A stretch of 64,000 bases of DNA, from contig CAYUBQ010000016.1 of NCBI GenBank assembly GCA_964443135.1, forward strand, positions 1 to 64,000, written 5' to 3'. Within the stretch, counting starts at the first letter, position 1. Each line of letters begins with the position of its first letter. A program made the translations under genes and the position numbers. The notes beneath the pieces are model-generated. The model had not been told where the DNA came from, ran no database searches, and worked only from the letters and a program-made list of their open reading frames with translations. Of the stretch, positions 25,156 through 33,387 are shown one piece after another. Source of the stretch: JAIPEI01 sp964443135 (GTDB lineage: Bacteria > Desulfobacterota > DSM-4660 > Desulfatiglandales > HGW-15).

Positions 25156-25233
25156 TCAGAGCAGCACGCCCACCGCGAACATGAGCCGGACCTGAACGAG
25201 GTTCACGAGATGGCCGGGAATGTGCTTGTCCAT
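25156..25233 (-). pseudogene. Fossil fragment of an ABC-2 permease
   Basis: A 26-codon stretch (MDKHIPGHLVNLVQ, then VRLMFAVGVLL and a stop) is clearly homologous to an internal segment of the neighbouring permease gene (26253-26328, KLVPYYLVNLVQIGLMFAV). Most of its bases are identical, at a constant offset of 1095 bp and in the same orientation. It is isolated between the PEP-utilising enzyme gene and VapBC, so it is a degenerate partial duplication. Confidence 0.75.
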
Positions 25234-25255
25234 TGTGGTCCGCTTCTGATACCCA

Positions 25256-25285
25256 TTGACACAGGGCATAACAGCCATGCATACT
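25256..25285 (+). promoter_or_regulatory. Promoter/operator of vapBC
   Basis: TTGACA (25256-25261), 18 nt, CATACT (25280-25285). The palindromic ATGCAT-rich stretch 25277-25296 overlaps the expected start site and could bind VapB. The predicted start of transcription is within a few bases of the vapB ATG, suggesting a leaderless mRNA. Confidence 0.5.
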
Positions 25286-25292
25286 CATGCAT

Positions 25293-25496
25293 ATGCGGAC
25301 CACCCTGAACATCGACGACGAAACCCTGGAAAAAGCCATGCAGCTCACGGGCGTGCGCGAGAAGACCGCGCTCGTGCGCCGCGGCCTGGAAGCCCTGATC
25401 GCCCAGGAGAGCAGCAGGCGCCTGGCCCGGCTCGGCGGCACGGAAAAGAAGCTTCGGGCGCCCAGACGCCGGCGGTCTGAGGGTTCCTGGCCTTGA
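25293..25496 (+). CDS. vapB: VapB-type antitoxin, 67 aa
   Basis: Starts MRTTLNIDDETLEKAMQLTG, the ribbon-helix-helix signature of the VapB (DUF2191-like) family, which binds its own promoter and neutralises VapC. The basic tail (LRAPRRRRSEG) is the toxin-binding part. An ATG two codons earlier (25287) is possible; no Shine-Dalgarno is visible for either. The stop codon overlaps the vapC start (TGATG), so translation is coupled. Confidence 0.9.
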   Translation: MRTTLNIDDETLEKAMQLTGVREKTALVRRGLEALIAQESSRRLARLGGTEKKLRAPRRRRSEGSWP

Positions 25497-25852
25497 TGCT
25501 CGTGGACACCTCCGTCTGGGTGAACCACCTCCGCCGGGGAAACCGGCGCCTCGAGGCCCTGCTCCTCGAAGCCCGGGTCGCCTGCCATCCCTTTGTCATC
25601 GGCGAGCTGGCCTGCGGCACGATGGAAAACCGCGCCGAGATCCTCTCTCTTCTCGGCTCCCTGCCCTCGACCCCTGTGATCTCCCAGGGGGAGTTCCTCG
25701 GGTTTGTCGAGACGAACGCCCTTGCAGGCCGGGGCATCGGGTTCGTGGATGTCCACCTGCTGGCCTCGGCCCGCCTGTCCGGCCTGCCGCTCTGGACGGC
25801 GGACAAGCGTCTGGCGGGCGCTGCCCGGGACCTCGGCCTGGCGTTTTCGTAG
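25496..25852 (+). CDS. vapC: VapC-type PIN-domain ribonuclease toxin, 118 aa
   Basis: PIN domain acidic residues are in MLVDTSVWV (Asp4), the central IGELACGTM (Glu) and GFVDVHLLASA (Asp), with the C-terminal LWTADKRL motif. VapC toxins cleave specific RNAs, often initiator tRNA or rRNA. Translation is coupled to vapB through a 1-nt overlap. The pair is convergent with the ABC permease gene and GC content is not obviously foreign. Confidence 0.93.
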   Translation: MLVDTSVWVNHLRRGNRRLEALLLEARVACHPFVIGELACGTMENRAEILSLLGSLPSTPVISQGEFLGFVETNALAGRGIGFVDVHLLASARLSGLPLWTADKRLAGAARDLGLAFS

Positions 25853-25884
25853 GGGGCATTCGATCCTTCCCGGCTCGATGCGCT

Positions 25885-27072
25885 TCAACGGTCGAACCGG
25901 AACCTCCACAGGGCAAAGGCGAAGAACAGGGCGGCGAACCCCAGGAGCACGCCGGCTTCCGGCAGCACGTCACGAAGCCCCAGGCCCCGGATCATGGCGT
26001 CGTGGTACCCCTCCAGGGCCCAGGCGTGGGGCGTGAACCGGGAGAGGAGGCGCAGACCCGGGGGCATCACGAAGCTGGGCACCATCATGCCGCCCAGGGC
26101 CGAGAGGGCCACCGCCAGGAGCACCGAGAACCCGTTCACCTGGGCCTCGGTGCGCCCCAGGACGGCGACCAGGAGCCCCATGCCGTTGGCCGAGGCGGCC
26201 AGGGCGAGGGAGACGGCCACCAGGGCCGGGACGCTTCCCGGCCTCACCCCGAAGAGCAGCACGCCCACCGCGAACATGAGCCCGATCTGGACGAGGTTCA
26301 CGAGGTAGTAGGGAACGAGCTTGCCCACGAGCAGCGTGGCCCGGGTCATGGGGGCCGTGAGGATTCGCCGGAACGTCCCCTCCTGCCTCTCCCTGAGCAG
26401 GCCCGATGCCAGGGTGAGGACGATGAAGAACACCCCGAAGATCGTGTAGGCCGGGACGTGCTGCTCCGCGGCCGTGGGCCGCCTTCGGTCTTCGAACCGG
26501 CTGAGGAGCCGGACCCCGAGCATCCCCGTCCCCGCCTCGCCGCCCCCGGAGCCCAGGCCCTCTGCCGGGGGACCCAGGCGGACCGACCACAGCCTCCTCT
26601 GGATGGCCCCTTGGACCGTCCCGCGAACCGACGAGAGCAGCGGCCGGTTCAGGCCCGGGTCGGCAACGAGGACGGCCGGCGTTTTGTCTGGCAAGGGGCT
26701 CGGCGGCGCGGGCTGGAAGGCGTTCGAGAACCCCTCCTGGAAGGAGAGGGCCAGGGGAAAGCGGCCCTCCCGGACGAGCGACTCGGCCCGCTCGAGGGTC
26801 AGGGGGTTCCCCTCCACCGCCTCGACCCAGAGGATCCCTTCCAGTCCCTTGAGGTCCGAGAGCACCTCCGCGGCCCGGTCTCCCCGGTCCCGATTCACCA
26901 CCAGGATCCGGACGGGCCGGTCCCGGGTCCCCGCCTCGTACACCCCTTGCAACGCCCAGCTCATGACCACGATGAAGAAGAGAGGCATGGCGAAGAGCAG
27001 GACCAGGGCCTCCCGGTCCCGCCAGAGCACCTTCAGCTCCTTCACGGTGATGGCGAGCACCTGATACGTCAC
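25885..27072 (-). CDS. ABC-2 type exporter permease, 395 aa
   Basis: One N-terminal membrane helix (LLFAMPLFFIVVMSWAL, about residue 28) is followed by a long extracytoplasmic domain (45-210) and five C-terminal helices, the YhiH/DrrB-like layout. Motifs include ERQEGTFRRILTAPMTRATLLVGK before helix 2. It overlaps the ATPase gene upstream by 4 nt (ATGA) and forms an exporter with it. The operon context (CrtQ/CrtO-like enzymes) suggests export of a glycolipid or similar molecule. A fossil duplicate of its residues around 250-275 lies at 25156. Confidence 0.92.
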   Translation of the reverse strand: MTYQVLAITVKELKVLWRDREALVLLFAMPLFFIVVMSWALQGVYEAGTRDRPVRILVVNRDRGDRAAEVLSDLKGLEGILWVEAVEGNPLTLERAESLVREGRFPLALSFQEGFSNAFQPAPPSPLPDKTPAVLVADPGLNRPLLSSVRGTVQGAIQRRLWSVRLGPPAEGLGSGGGEAGTGMLGVRLLSRFEDRRRPTAAEQHVPAYTIFGVFFIVLTLASGLLRERQEGTFRRILTAPMTRATLLVGKLVPYYLVNLVQIGLMFAVGVLLFGVRPGSVPALVAVSLALAASANGMGLLVAVLGRTEAQVNGFSVLLAVALSALGGMMVPSFVMPPGLRLLSRFTPHAWALEGYHDAMIRGLGLRDVLPEAGVLLGFAALFFAFALWRFRFDR

Positions 27073-28064
27073 CCGTTTTCCTCCGCGAGAGGCGCAGGGG
27101 CCCCTTCGCCGGGATCCCGAAGGTGCCGGCCTGTCAGGTGAATGAACACGCTCTCCAGGTTGGGTTCCAGGACGTTCAGCCCCAGGACGCCCGCCTCCCG
27201 GACGCCCGCCAGGGCCAGGACGTCCTGGACTGTCCTTTCCGGCTCCCGGGCCTTCAGGTGCCAGATCCTGCCGCTGCCGTCCAGGCCCTGGACGGAATCG
27301 AGCCGGGCCAGCCTATCCCGAGCCTCGGTTGGGAGCGGCGACTTGAGCTCCACCCGGACCAGGCCCTCCCCGAACCGGCGGATCAGGGCCTCGGGGGTGT
27401 CGAGATGGAGAACCCGCCCCTGGTCCATGATCGCAACCCGGCCGCACAACCGTTGGGCCTCTTCCATGTAGTGGGTGGTGTAAAGGACCGTCATTCCCTG
27501 CCGGTTCAGCCGCTCCAGCGTCTCGTGGAGCGCACGGCGGTTCTGTGCGTCCACCCCCGCGGTGGGTTCGTCCAGGACCAGGATCCGGGGTTCGTGGACC
27601 AGCCCGATGGCCACGTTGAGCCGCCGCATCATCCCGTTCGAGAAGGTGGCCACGGGCTGCCCCGTCCGCTCGGCCAACGCGGCGATCTCCAGCCCCTTTC
27701 GCACCCTCTGCTCCAGGCGCCGCCCGCGCAGGCCGTAGAGCCTCCCAAAGAACCGAAGATTGTCCGCCGCGTCCAGGGCGGGGTAGAAGGCGAATTCCTG
27801 CGGGACGAACCCCAGCGCCGCCTTGGCCTCGAGGGGACGGGTGGCCATGGGAACGCCGTGGATCCGGACACGGCCGCCGGTGGGCTCGATCAGTCCGGTC
27901 AACATGTGGATGGTGGTGGTCTTGCCCGCCCCGTTCGGTCCCAGGAGCCCGAAGAACTCCCCGTCGAGGATTTCCAGGCTGATCCCTCGGACCGCCCGAA
28001 CGCCGGGGAACGCCTTCTCCAGGGTCTCCAGGGAAACGGCGGGGGGCGTGTCGGACCCGGTCAA
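27069..28064 (-). CDS. ABC exporter ATP-binding protein, 331 aa
   Basis: Walker A GPNGAGKTTT, signature TFSNGMMRRLNVAIGL (S-N-G variant of LSGGQ), Walker B ILVLDEPTAGVD and switch YTTHYMEEA. The C-terminal about 90 residues are an ABC-2-linked extension (DUF4162-like). The start is TTG at 28064: it overlaps the upstream stop (TTGA), with AAGGA eight bases before. Longer readings in frame would run antisense-like through the previous gene. It pairs with the permease at 25885-27072. Confidence 0.92.
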   Translation of the reverse strand: MTGSDTPPAVSLETLEKAFPGVRAVRGISLEILDGEFFGLLGPNGAGKTTTIHMLTGLIEPTGGRVRIHGVPMATRPLEAKAALGFVPQEFAFYPALDAADNLRFFGRLYGLRGRRLEQRVRKGLEIAALAERTGQPVATFSNGMMRRLNVAIGLVHEPRILVLDEPTAGVDAQNRRALHETLERLNRQGMTVLYTTHYMEEAQRLCGRVAIMDQGRVLHLDTPEALIRRFGEGLVRVELKSPLPTEARDRLARLDSVQGLDGSGRIWHLKAREPERTVQDVLALAGVREAGVLGLNVLEPNLESVFIHLTGRHLRDPGEGAPAPLAEENG

Positions 28065-28555
28065 TGCACCATTCCTTTTCTCGCCAGGACCCGCCTGAAC
28101 CGCAGCCGGTTGTACCGCTGGACCGCGATCAGGGGGAGGTTTTCCGCCAGGGCGTAACCCACCATGACCCAGCCCACCCATGGCTTGTTCCAGAGGAAGA
28201 AGAACGGCGCGAACCCCATGATGACCCAGTGGGTCCACTCCGCCCGGCAGGTCTCCACCAGAAACAGGCTCAGGTAGGACGGGTCCCGTCCCTCGAGCCT
28301 CCTCTTGGGAAATCCCTTCCCCCGGCTGAGGCCTGCCCCGTCCGGCACGTGCGCCTTCCAGGAACGCACCCGCAGCCGCGTCTCGTAGAACCGACCGCCC
28401 CGTTCCCAGGGGCGGGGGGCGCAGAGCCGATCGCTCGCGTCGAAACGGGATCGGGGGATGCGGACCATGCAGGCCACCACGGCCAGATGGATGATCCCCC
28501 AGGCCGCGATGTCCAGAAGGATCGTCCAGAGGGTGGGCAAATGTACCAGCCTCAC
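28061..28555 (-). CDS. CrtO-like membrane acyltransferase, 164 aa
   Basis: The segment APRPWERGGRFYETRLRVRSW, then GKGFPKRRL, LVETCRAEWTHW, the FFFLWN motif and the AENLPLIAVQRYNRLRF tail match the glycosyl-4,4'-diaponeurosporenoate acyltransferase (CrtO) family of Staphylococcus. Two to three membrane helices are present (N-terminal LWTILLDIAAWGIIHLAVV; central THWVIMGFAPFFFLW; WVGWVMVGYALAEN). Start is GTG overlapping the stop of the upstream glycosyltransferase (GTGA), a clear translational coupling. Predicted role: acylation of a glycosylated lipid; the acceptor is unknown because no carotenoid genes are present. Confidence 0.82.
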   Translation of the reverse strand: MRLVHLPTLWTILLDIAAWGIIHLAVVACMVRIPRSRFDASDRLCAPRPWERGGRFYETRLRVRSWKAHVPDGAGLSRGKGFPKRRLEGRDPSYLSLFLVETCRAEWTHWVIMGFAPFFFLWNKPWVGWVMVGYALAENLPLIAVQRYNRLRFRRVLARKGMVH

Positions 28556-29682
28556 GAAGAGCCTCCCCGGTTCCGCCGAACCCTCACCGTTCGCCCCTTC
28601 CAGCGGGCTTTCCTCTGAAAGACCGTTTTGAACAGGGACAGCAGAAAGACCAGGACGAAGAACAGGACCGGGACCGGGAACAGTGCGGCCGGCCAACGCC
28701 CGAAGTTGCCGATGCGAAGCAGCATCCAGTGGAGCTGCACCCCGTAGAGACCGTACAGGCCCGCCCAGACGAGGAGCTGCCCGCCCTCGCCCAGGGCGGC
28801 CGACTGCACCAGGTGCCGGGTCAGGGAGACGCCTCCGAACACCCAGCAGACGATCATCACGAGGACGACCGGGGAGACGGCCCCTGCCCCGATGCCGAAC
28901 CCCTTGCTGAACCCCTCCACCATGGCGCGGACCCCGTCGGCGTACATGCGGAAGGAGAGCACTCCCTTGCCGCCGTAGCAGAGCACCCGGTAGCCGGCCT
29001 TCAGGAAGGCCCTGCCCATACCGATGCTCTCCAGGATGTCTCCCCTGGCCCGCTCGTGCCCCCCGACCTCGAAGTAGGCTTCCCGGGTGCAGAGGAGGCA
29101 AGGCCCGAACGCCCCTGCCGGCCGGACCCGGCTCCCGAGCGGTGTGAAGGCGCTGCTCCCCGCCAGGACGATGATGTTGAACACCGCGGAGAGGCGTTCC
29201 CAGGCCCGCTCCATGCGGTGATACGGCTGGACCGTGACCACGCCGTCGTCCTCTTGGGGAATGCTCGTCCGGATCTTCTCCAGGCCCTGATTCTCCAGGA
29301 ACGTGTCCGCGTCCAGGAACAGGAGCAGATCCCCCCGGGCCTCGCGCGCCCCCTGAATGCAGGCCCAGGGCTTGCCCGCCCATCCCGGGGGAAGATCTGC
29401 GGACCGAAGGACCCGGCCGCCGTGCCGTCGGGCCGTCTCGGCCGTTCCGTCCCCGGACCGGTCGTCCACCACGATCACCTCCAGCGGCGGCGGCGACTGT
29501 CGGTCCAGGGAGCCCAGCAGGCGATCCAGGTTCTCTTCCTCATTGCGGGCCGGGATGATGACGGAGAGGGAGCGATCGCGGGACCCGGTTCGGGGACGGC
29601 CCTCCGGCACGGGAACCCGCCAGAGGAACCAGAACCCGAAGAGCCAGAAGCAGAGCAGGATCCACGGCAGGAGCGCATTCAT
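28552..29682 (-). CDS. CrtQ-like membrane glycosyltransferase (GT2), 376 aa
   Basis: An N-terminal membrane helix (LLPWILLCFWLFGFWFLW) is followed by the GT2 catalytic domain: SVIIPARNEEENLDRLL, EVIVVDDRSGDGT, DLLLFLDADTF (metal-binding DAD), and a GGHERARGDILESIGMG acceptor region. Three to four C-terminal helices follow. The layout is that of 4,4'-diaponeurosporenoate glycosyltransferase (CrtQ). The ATG at 29682 is preferred over an extension that would read into tRNA-Leu. It is the first gene of the four-gene operon ending at 25885, starting 31 bp after the tRNA. Confidence 0.9.
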   Translation of the reverse strand: MNALLPWILLCFWLFGFWFLWRVPVPEGRPRTGSRDRSLSVIIPARNEEENLDRLLGSLDRQSPPPLEVIVVDDRSGDGTAETARRHGGRVLRSADLPPGWAGKPWACIQGAREARGDLLLFLDADTFLENQGLEKIRTSIPQEDDGVVTVQPYHRMERAWERLSAVFNIIVLAGSSAFTPLGSRVRPAGAFGPCLLCTREAYFEVGGHERARGDILESIGMGRAFLKAGYRVLCYGGKGVLSFRMYADGVRAMVEGFSKGFGIGAGAVSPVVLVMIVCWVFGGVSLTRHLVQSAALGEGGQLLVWAGLYGLYGVQLHWMLLRIGNFGRWPAALFPVPVLFFVLVFLLSLFKTVFQRKARWKGRTVRVRRNRGGSS

Positions 29683-29712
29683 GGGATCCCCGGTCAGGGT
29701 GATGGAAGAGCC

Positions 29713-29800
29713 TGGTGCCTGGGGCGGGAATCGAACCCGCACGGGGCATGGCCCCAAGGGATTTTAAGTCCCTTGCGTCTACCCGTTCCGCCACCCAGGC
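29713..29800 (-). tRNA. tRNA-Leu (anticodon TAA)
   Basis: Acceptor GCCTGGG/CCCAGGC, D-arm TGGCGGAAC...GGTAGACGC, anticodon stem AGGGA/TCCCT with loop CTTAAAA (TAA), the long class II variable arm expected for Leu, T-arm GCGGGTTCGATTCCCGC and an encoded CCA end. Confidence 0.97.
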
Positions 29801-29890
29801 GCGACGACCGAAGCAATGGAGAGCGGTTCACAGGGAGAAGCCTAGTCAAACGAGGGCGCGAAAAGCAAGGGAAAAGACCGGTCGCCGGTC

Positions 29891-30940
29891 TCAGCGAAGG
29901 TAGATGGGGTTGGAGTAGATCCAGGGGTACTGCCCGAACCGGAACCTGCGGTCCGCCTCCACCCGGTAGACGCCCGGCTCCCGGATTCGGTGGATGGCCT
30001 CCCTCCCCTGCCAGGTCGCCTCGACGCGGCCGTTCCTGACGAGCCGGATCTCGGACTCGGCGGGGACCTCGATCACCAGTTGTCCCGACTGGAACCGGGC
30101 TTCCTCCCCCATCATCAGGTCGGAGCCGTCGTCCGGGAGGAAGAAGAAACGAAATCCCCTGGCCGGGGACAGGCCGTCGTGGGCCACGAAGAGGCGGCCC
30201 TCCCGGAGGGCCTGGTAGACCTCCCGCTTGGCCTCCTGGAAGGACTTGGGCATCCTGCGGTTCAGGAAGAGGTGGACGTTGAGGGTGCTGAGGAGGAACG
30301 CGTAGGACAGGGGCCGGAACTGAAGGAGACCCAGACGCAGCGCGTAGCCGTGGGCGTCGGAGCCTCCCATTCCCACCACCCGCCGCTCCCGGCACAGACG
30401 GTCCCAGAAGGCCAGGGTCTCGCGGCTCGGGGGAAGGAGAGTGCGCCGCTTGAACGCCAGGCAGTAGAGGCCCGAGAAGATCCCCTTGATGCGCTCTTTC
30501 CAGCGGGAGCTGTAGTTCCAGATGCAGATCCCGGTGAAGTCGCGAACCGACAGATCGTTCCAGGTGTAGGCCACGCTCTTCTCCAGGAAGGGCATTCCCC
30601 GCTCGAAGGGGTGGGCCAGATAGCCGAAACCGCCCTGCTTGTTCACCTGGTCGATGATCTGCTGGGGTCCCGCGTTGTCGCTCGACACCATAGCCTTCAG
30701 GTCATAGGCGAGGTAGTGGTGGTAGCGTCTCCCCACCTCGAGCCCTTTGAAAAGGAGCAAGTCCCCGTAGAAGCCCTCCTCGTCCAGGTACAGCCCCCCG
30801 CTCATGTGGTCGTGGTCGTTCAGGCCCACGAAGTCCAGGCCCGCGCGAATGGCCACCCCGGCGATCTCCGCAGGGGTCAGGGTGCCGTCCGAGTGTCTCG
30901 AGTGGACGTGCAGGTTGCCGATGTACTCGTAGTCGAACAC
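29891..30940 (-). CDS. PHP-domain metal-dependent phosphoesterase-like protein, 349 aa
   Basis: The four PHP motifs are present: LHVHSRHSDG (residues 10-19), GLNDHDHMSGG (39-49), LAHPFERG (about 109-116) and GGSDAHGYALR (about 193-203). All metal-binding His/Asp positions look intact. The last about 100 residues are a beta-rich domain (QSGQLVIEVPAESEIRLVRNG, ATWQGREAI) seen in PHP proteins of this class. Start is GTG at 30940. It follows the ABC permease gene by 15 bp in the same direction, so it belongs to the transglutaminase-ABC operon. The product is probably cytoplasmic; substrate unknown. Confidence 0.9.
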   Translation of the reverse strand: MFDYEYIGNLHVHSRHSDGTLTPAEIAGVAIRAGLDFVGLNDHDHMSGGLYLDEEGFYGDLLLFKGLEVGRRYHHYLAYDLKAMVSSDNAGPQQIIDQVNKQGGFGYLAHPFERGMPFLEKSVAYTWNDLSVRDFTGICIWNYSSRWKERIKGIFSGLYCLAFKRRTLLPPSRETLAFWDRLCRERRVVGMGGSDAHGYALRLGLLQFRPLSYAFLLSTLNVHLFLNRRMPKSFQEAKREVYQALREGRLFVAHDGLSPARGFRFFFLPDDGSDLMMGEEARFQSGQLVIEVPAESEIRLVRNGRVEATWQGREAIHRIREPGVYRVEADRRFRFGQYPWIYSNPIYLR

Positions 30941-30955
30941 GGAAGCCTTTCGGGG

Positions 30956-32653
30956 CTACTCGTTCTCGTTCAGAGCCCTCACGCCCATTCTCATGGACTT
31001 GATCACTGCGAAGACTTGGAGCGCCAGCACCAGGCCGAACGCCGGCACGATCCACAGCCAGTGGGGAAGCGGGATCGCCTCCCCCCTCACGTCGGCCATG
31101 AAGATCACATAGACCGGGGCCGCCTCCAGCAGGATGACGGCCGCCATGAAGAGGCTGCTCACCATCATGTAGATCAGCCCGCCGAAGCCCGTAGACACCT
31201 GGGCGATGTTCTCGTACCGGAACTTGGGGTAGAGCGCACCCAGGCCCACGCCCATGGCCACGATGCCGAACACCGAGAAGAACATGGTCACGGCCAGGAG
31301 GATCATCATGAACGGGGTCACCTGAAGCAGCCGGTTGGTGAACACGACCAGGATCTCCCCCAGCACCAGCATGGGCACCACGTACACGGCGAGCTTTCCC
31401 CACAGGAACCGCCGCATGGACATGGGGGCGCTCTGGAGGATCCAGAACGCCCGGCCCTCGGCACTCACGGCCGGAAAGATGAACCGCACGGAGATGGCCG
31501 AGAGCACGAAACCGGCGAGCCCCAGGTTGAGAAAGGCGATCTGGTTCTGGAGGAACTCCAGCCGGATCGGGCTCCGCTCCAGGGGCAGAACGCTGAAGTT
31601 GTAGAGATACACCACCACCAGGGCCCCCAGCAGGATGAGCTGGGACCACTGGCTGTTGTCCCGGAAAAAGGTCCGGATGTCCTTGTCCGCAACGGCGGCC
31701 AGGTCCCGGCCCAGGGGGGCGGCGAAGAGCCGCCTCAGCAGGCCCAGGAAAAGGGCCCCGCCCGCCCGCCTCCGCTTGGCCTCCTGGGAGCGGGAGTACC
31801 CGCTGAAGTATATGGCCTCGGCCGTCCAGACGTTGATCACCAGGAGGGCCAGCGCCGTGCTCCAGAGGAGGACCAGGTGAAACCCGTAGTCGGGGGCGGG
31901 GGCGCCCCCCAGGTGACGCCACAGCACCTCGGTGACCCAGTGGGTCGGGAGGTAGGGGCTGTCCGGAGCCTTCAGGGCGCTCATGTACTGGACCGCGCTG
32001 AAGAACGCGTCCGGGTCCACGAGCCGCTCGGGGCGGAGGAAGCGGAACAGGAAGTACAGACCCACCACCACGAGGATCACCAGGAGCATCAGGATGTCCC
32101 GGGTCCGGTGGGCCGGGAAGACGCTCACCAGCACCATGGTGAACAGGATCCCGATCCCGGCCGCGATGAGCACCATGGCGATGCCCGAGTGGGCCAGGGT
32201 GAGATAGAAAACCGGTCCGGGCCCGTACACCCAGGCATAGGCCATGAGGACCGGGAGCCCGAACACGAGCACCATCCAGGAGCTGTCCACGATGGTGTAG
32301 AAGACCCGGCTCAGAAAGAGCTCCTCCAGCGATGCGGGTGTGGCGTGGCAGAGCTCCAGGTCCTTGGAGAGGTAGAGGTTGGAGAGGGCCGTGATGACGT
32401 GGCTGAAGATCAGGAGCGAGAAGAAGGTGAGGAGGATCATGGAGAGCAGGTGATGGGCGAGGACGTCCCCGATCACCTCGACCGACTGGAAGTAGCGCAG
32501 CACCCTCGCCGAGATCAGGAACATGGCCGCCCAGAAGGCGATCCCCACGCCGCCCAGGATCCATGTGCGCTTCCGCGCCCCCGTTCCGGCCCCTCTCATC
32601 TCGTTCCGGACCCCCAGGACGCGGGGGCTCAGCAGGAGTGCGAGGTCTCTCAT
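30956..32653 (-). CDS. Large ABC-2-like permease, 565 aa
   Basis: Approximately twelve to fourteen hydrophobic segments are present, so it is about twice the size of a normal ABC-2 permease; it may be a fused tandem of two. Segments include FFSLLIFSHVITALSNLYLSKD near residue 80 (ABC-type coupling region) and RFIFPAVSAEGRAFW near 360, a motif of DUF/putative ABC-2 exporter subunits. The start overlaps the ATPase gene stop (ATGA). It likely forms a transporter with the ATPase at 32650-33387; the substrate is unknown. Confidence 0.87.
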   Translation of the reverse strand: MRDLALLLSPRVLGVRNEMRGAGTGARKRTWILGGVGIAFWAAMFLISARVLRYFQSVEVIGDVLAHHLLSMILLTFFSLLIFSHVITALSNLYLSKDLELCHATPASLEELFLSRVFYTIVDSSWMVLVFGLPVLMAYAWVYGPGPVFYLTLAHSGIAMVLIAAGIGILFTMVLVSVFPAHRTRDILMLLVILVVVGLYFLFRFLRPERLVDPDAFFSAVQYMSALKAPDSPYLPTHWVTEVLWRHLGGAPAPDYGFHLVLLWSTALALLVINVWTAEAIYFSGYSRSQEAKRRRAGGALFLGLLRRLFAAPLGRDLAAVADKDIRTFFRDNSQWSQLILLGALVVVYLYNFSVLPLERSPIRLEFLQNQIAFLNLGLAGFVLSAISVRFIFPAVSAEGRAFWILQSAPMSMRRFLWGKLAVYVVPMLVLGEILVVFTNRLLQVTPFMMILLAVTMFFSVFGIVAMGVGLGALYPKFRYENIAQVSTGFGGLIYMMVSSLFMAAVILLEAAPVYVIFMADVRGEAIPLPHWLWIVPAFGLVLALQVFAVIKSMRMGVRALNENE

Positions 32654-33387
32654 GGGAGGCTCATCCTCTCCTGGGTGATCTTCAGGAACACGCTTTCCAG
32701 GGTGCCGTCCACACCGGCCTGCTCCCCCAGCTGCTCCGGCGTCCCCCGGGCGATGATTCTTCCGCTCTGGATGATGGCGATCTCCTCGCACACCTCCTGC
32801 GCCACCTCCAGGGAGTGGGTGGACATGAACACCGTGGTGCCCGAGGCGACCTGGTCCCGGAAGATGTCCTTGACGAGACGGGCTCCCTTGGGGTCGAGCC
32901 CCACCATGGGCTCGTCCACCACCAGAATCCGGGGCGCGGGAAGAAGCGCGGAGCACATGACCAGGCGCTGCTTCATGCCGTGGGAGTAGCTCTCGATCAG
33001 CTCGTCCCGCCAGTCGGTCAGCTCGAAGAGCTCCAGGAGCTCCAGGGCGCGGTCGTCCGGCGAGACACCGTGATCGACCCGGTAGAGCCCGCCCATGAAC
33101 CGCAGGAACTCCATGCCGGTGAGCTTCTCGTAGATAAAGGGTCGATCCGGGATGAACCCCACCCGGCCCTTGGCCTCGGAAGGGCGTTCGGCCAGGTCGA
33201 TGCCGTCCAGCTCGATCCGTCCCCGGGTGGGCTTCAGGATGCCCGCCATCATGCGGATGGTGGTGGTCTTCCCCGCGCCGTTCGGCCCCAGAAAGCCGAA
33301 CAACCTTCCCCGGGGGACATCGAGGTTGATGCCGTCGACGGCGACAAAGCCCCGGTACGTCTTGGTGAGATCGATCAGTCTAATCAT
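32650..33387 (-). CDS. ABC transporter ATP-binding protein, 245 aa
   Basis: Walker A GPNGAGKTTTI, signature SYSHGMKQRL (SHG variant), Walker B ILVVDEPMVGLD and switch STHSLEVAQ. A helical stretch GVDGTLESVFLKIT closes the protein, as in ABC-2 ATPases. ATG 33387 overlaps the transglutaminase stop (TGATG), and its own stop overlaps the permease start, so three genes are translationally coupled. Confidence 0.93.
   Translation of the reverse strand: MIRLIDLTKTYRGFVAVDGINLDVPRGRLFGFLGPNGAGKTTTIRMMAGILKPTRGRIELDGIDLAERPSEAKGRVGFIPDRPFIYEKLTGMEFLRFMGGLYRVDHGVSPDDRALELLELFELTDWRDELIESYSHGMKQRLVMCSALLPAPRILVVDEPMVGLDPKGARLVKDIFRDQVASGTTVFMSTHSLEVAQEVCEEIAIIQSGRIIARGTPEQLGEQAGVDGTLESVFLKITQERMSLP

Noticed and set aside
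29990..32989. 999-aa open frame on the plus strand
   Set aside because: Antisense to the PHP protein and ABC permease genes, which have intact motifs and coupled starts.
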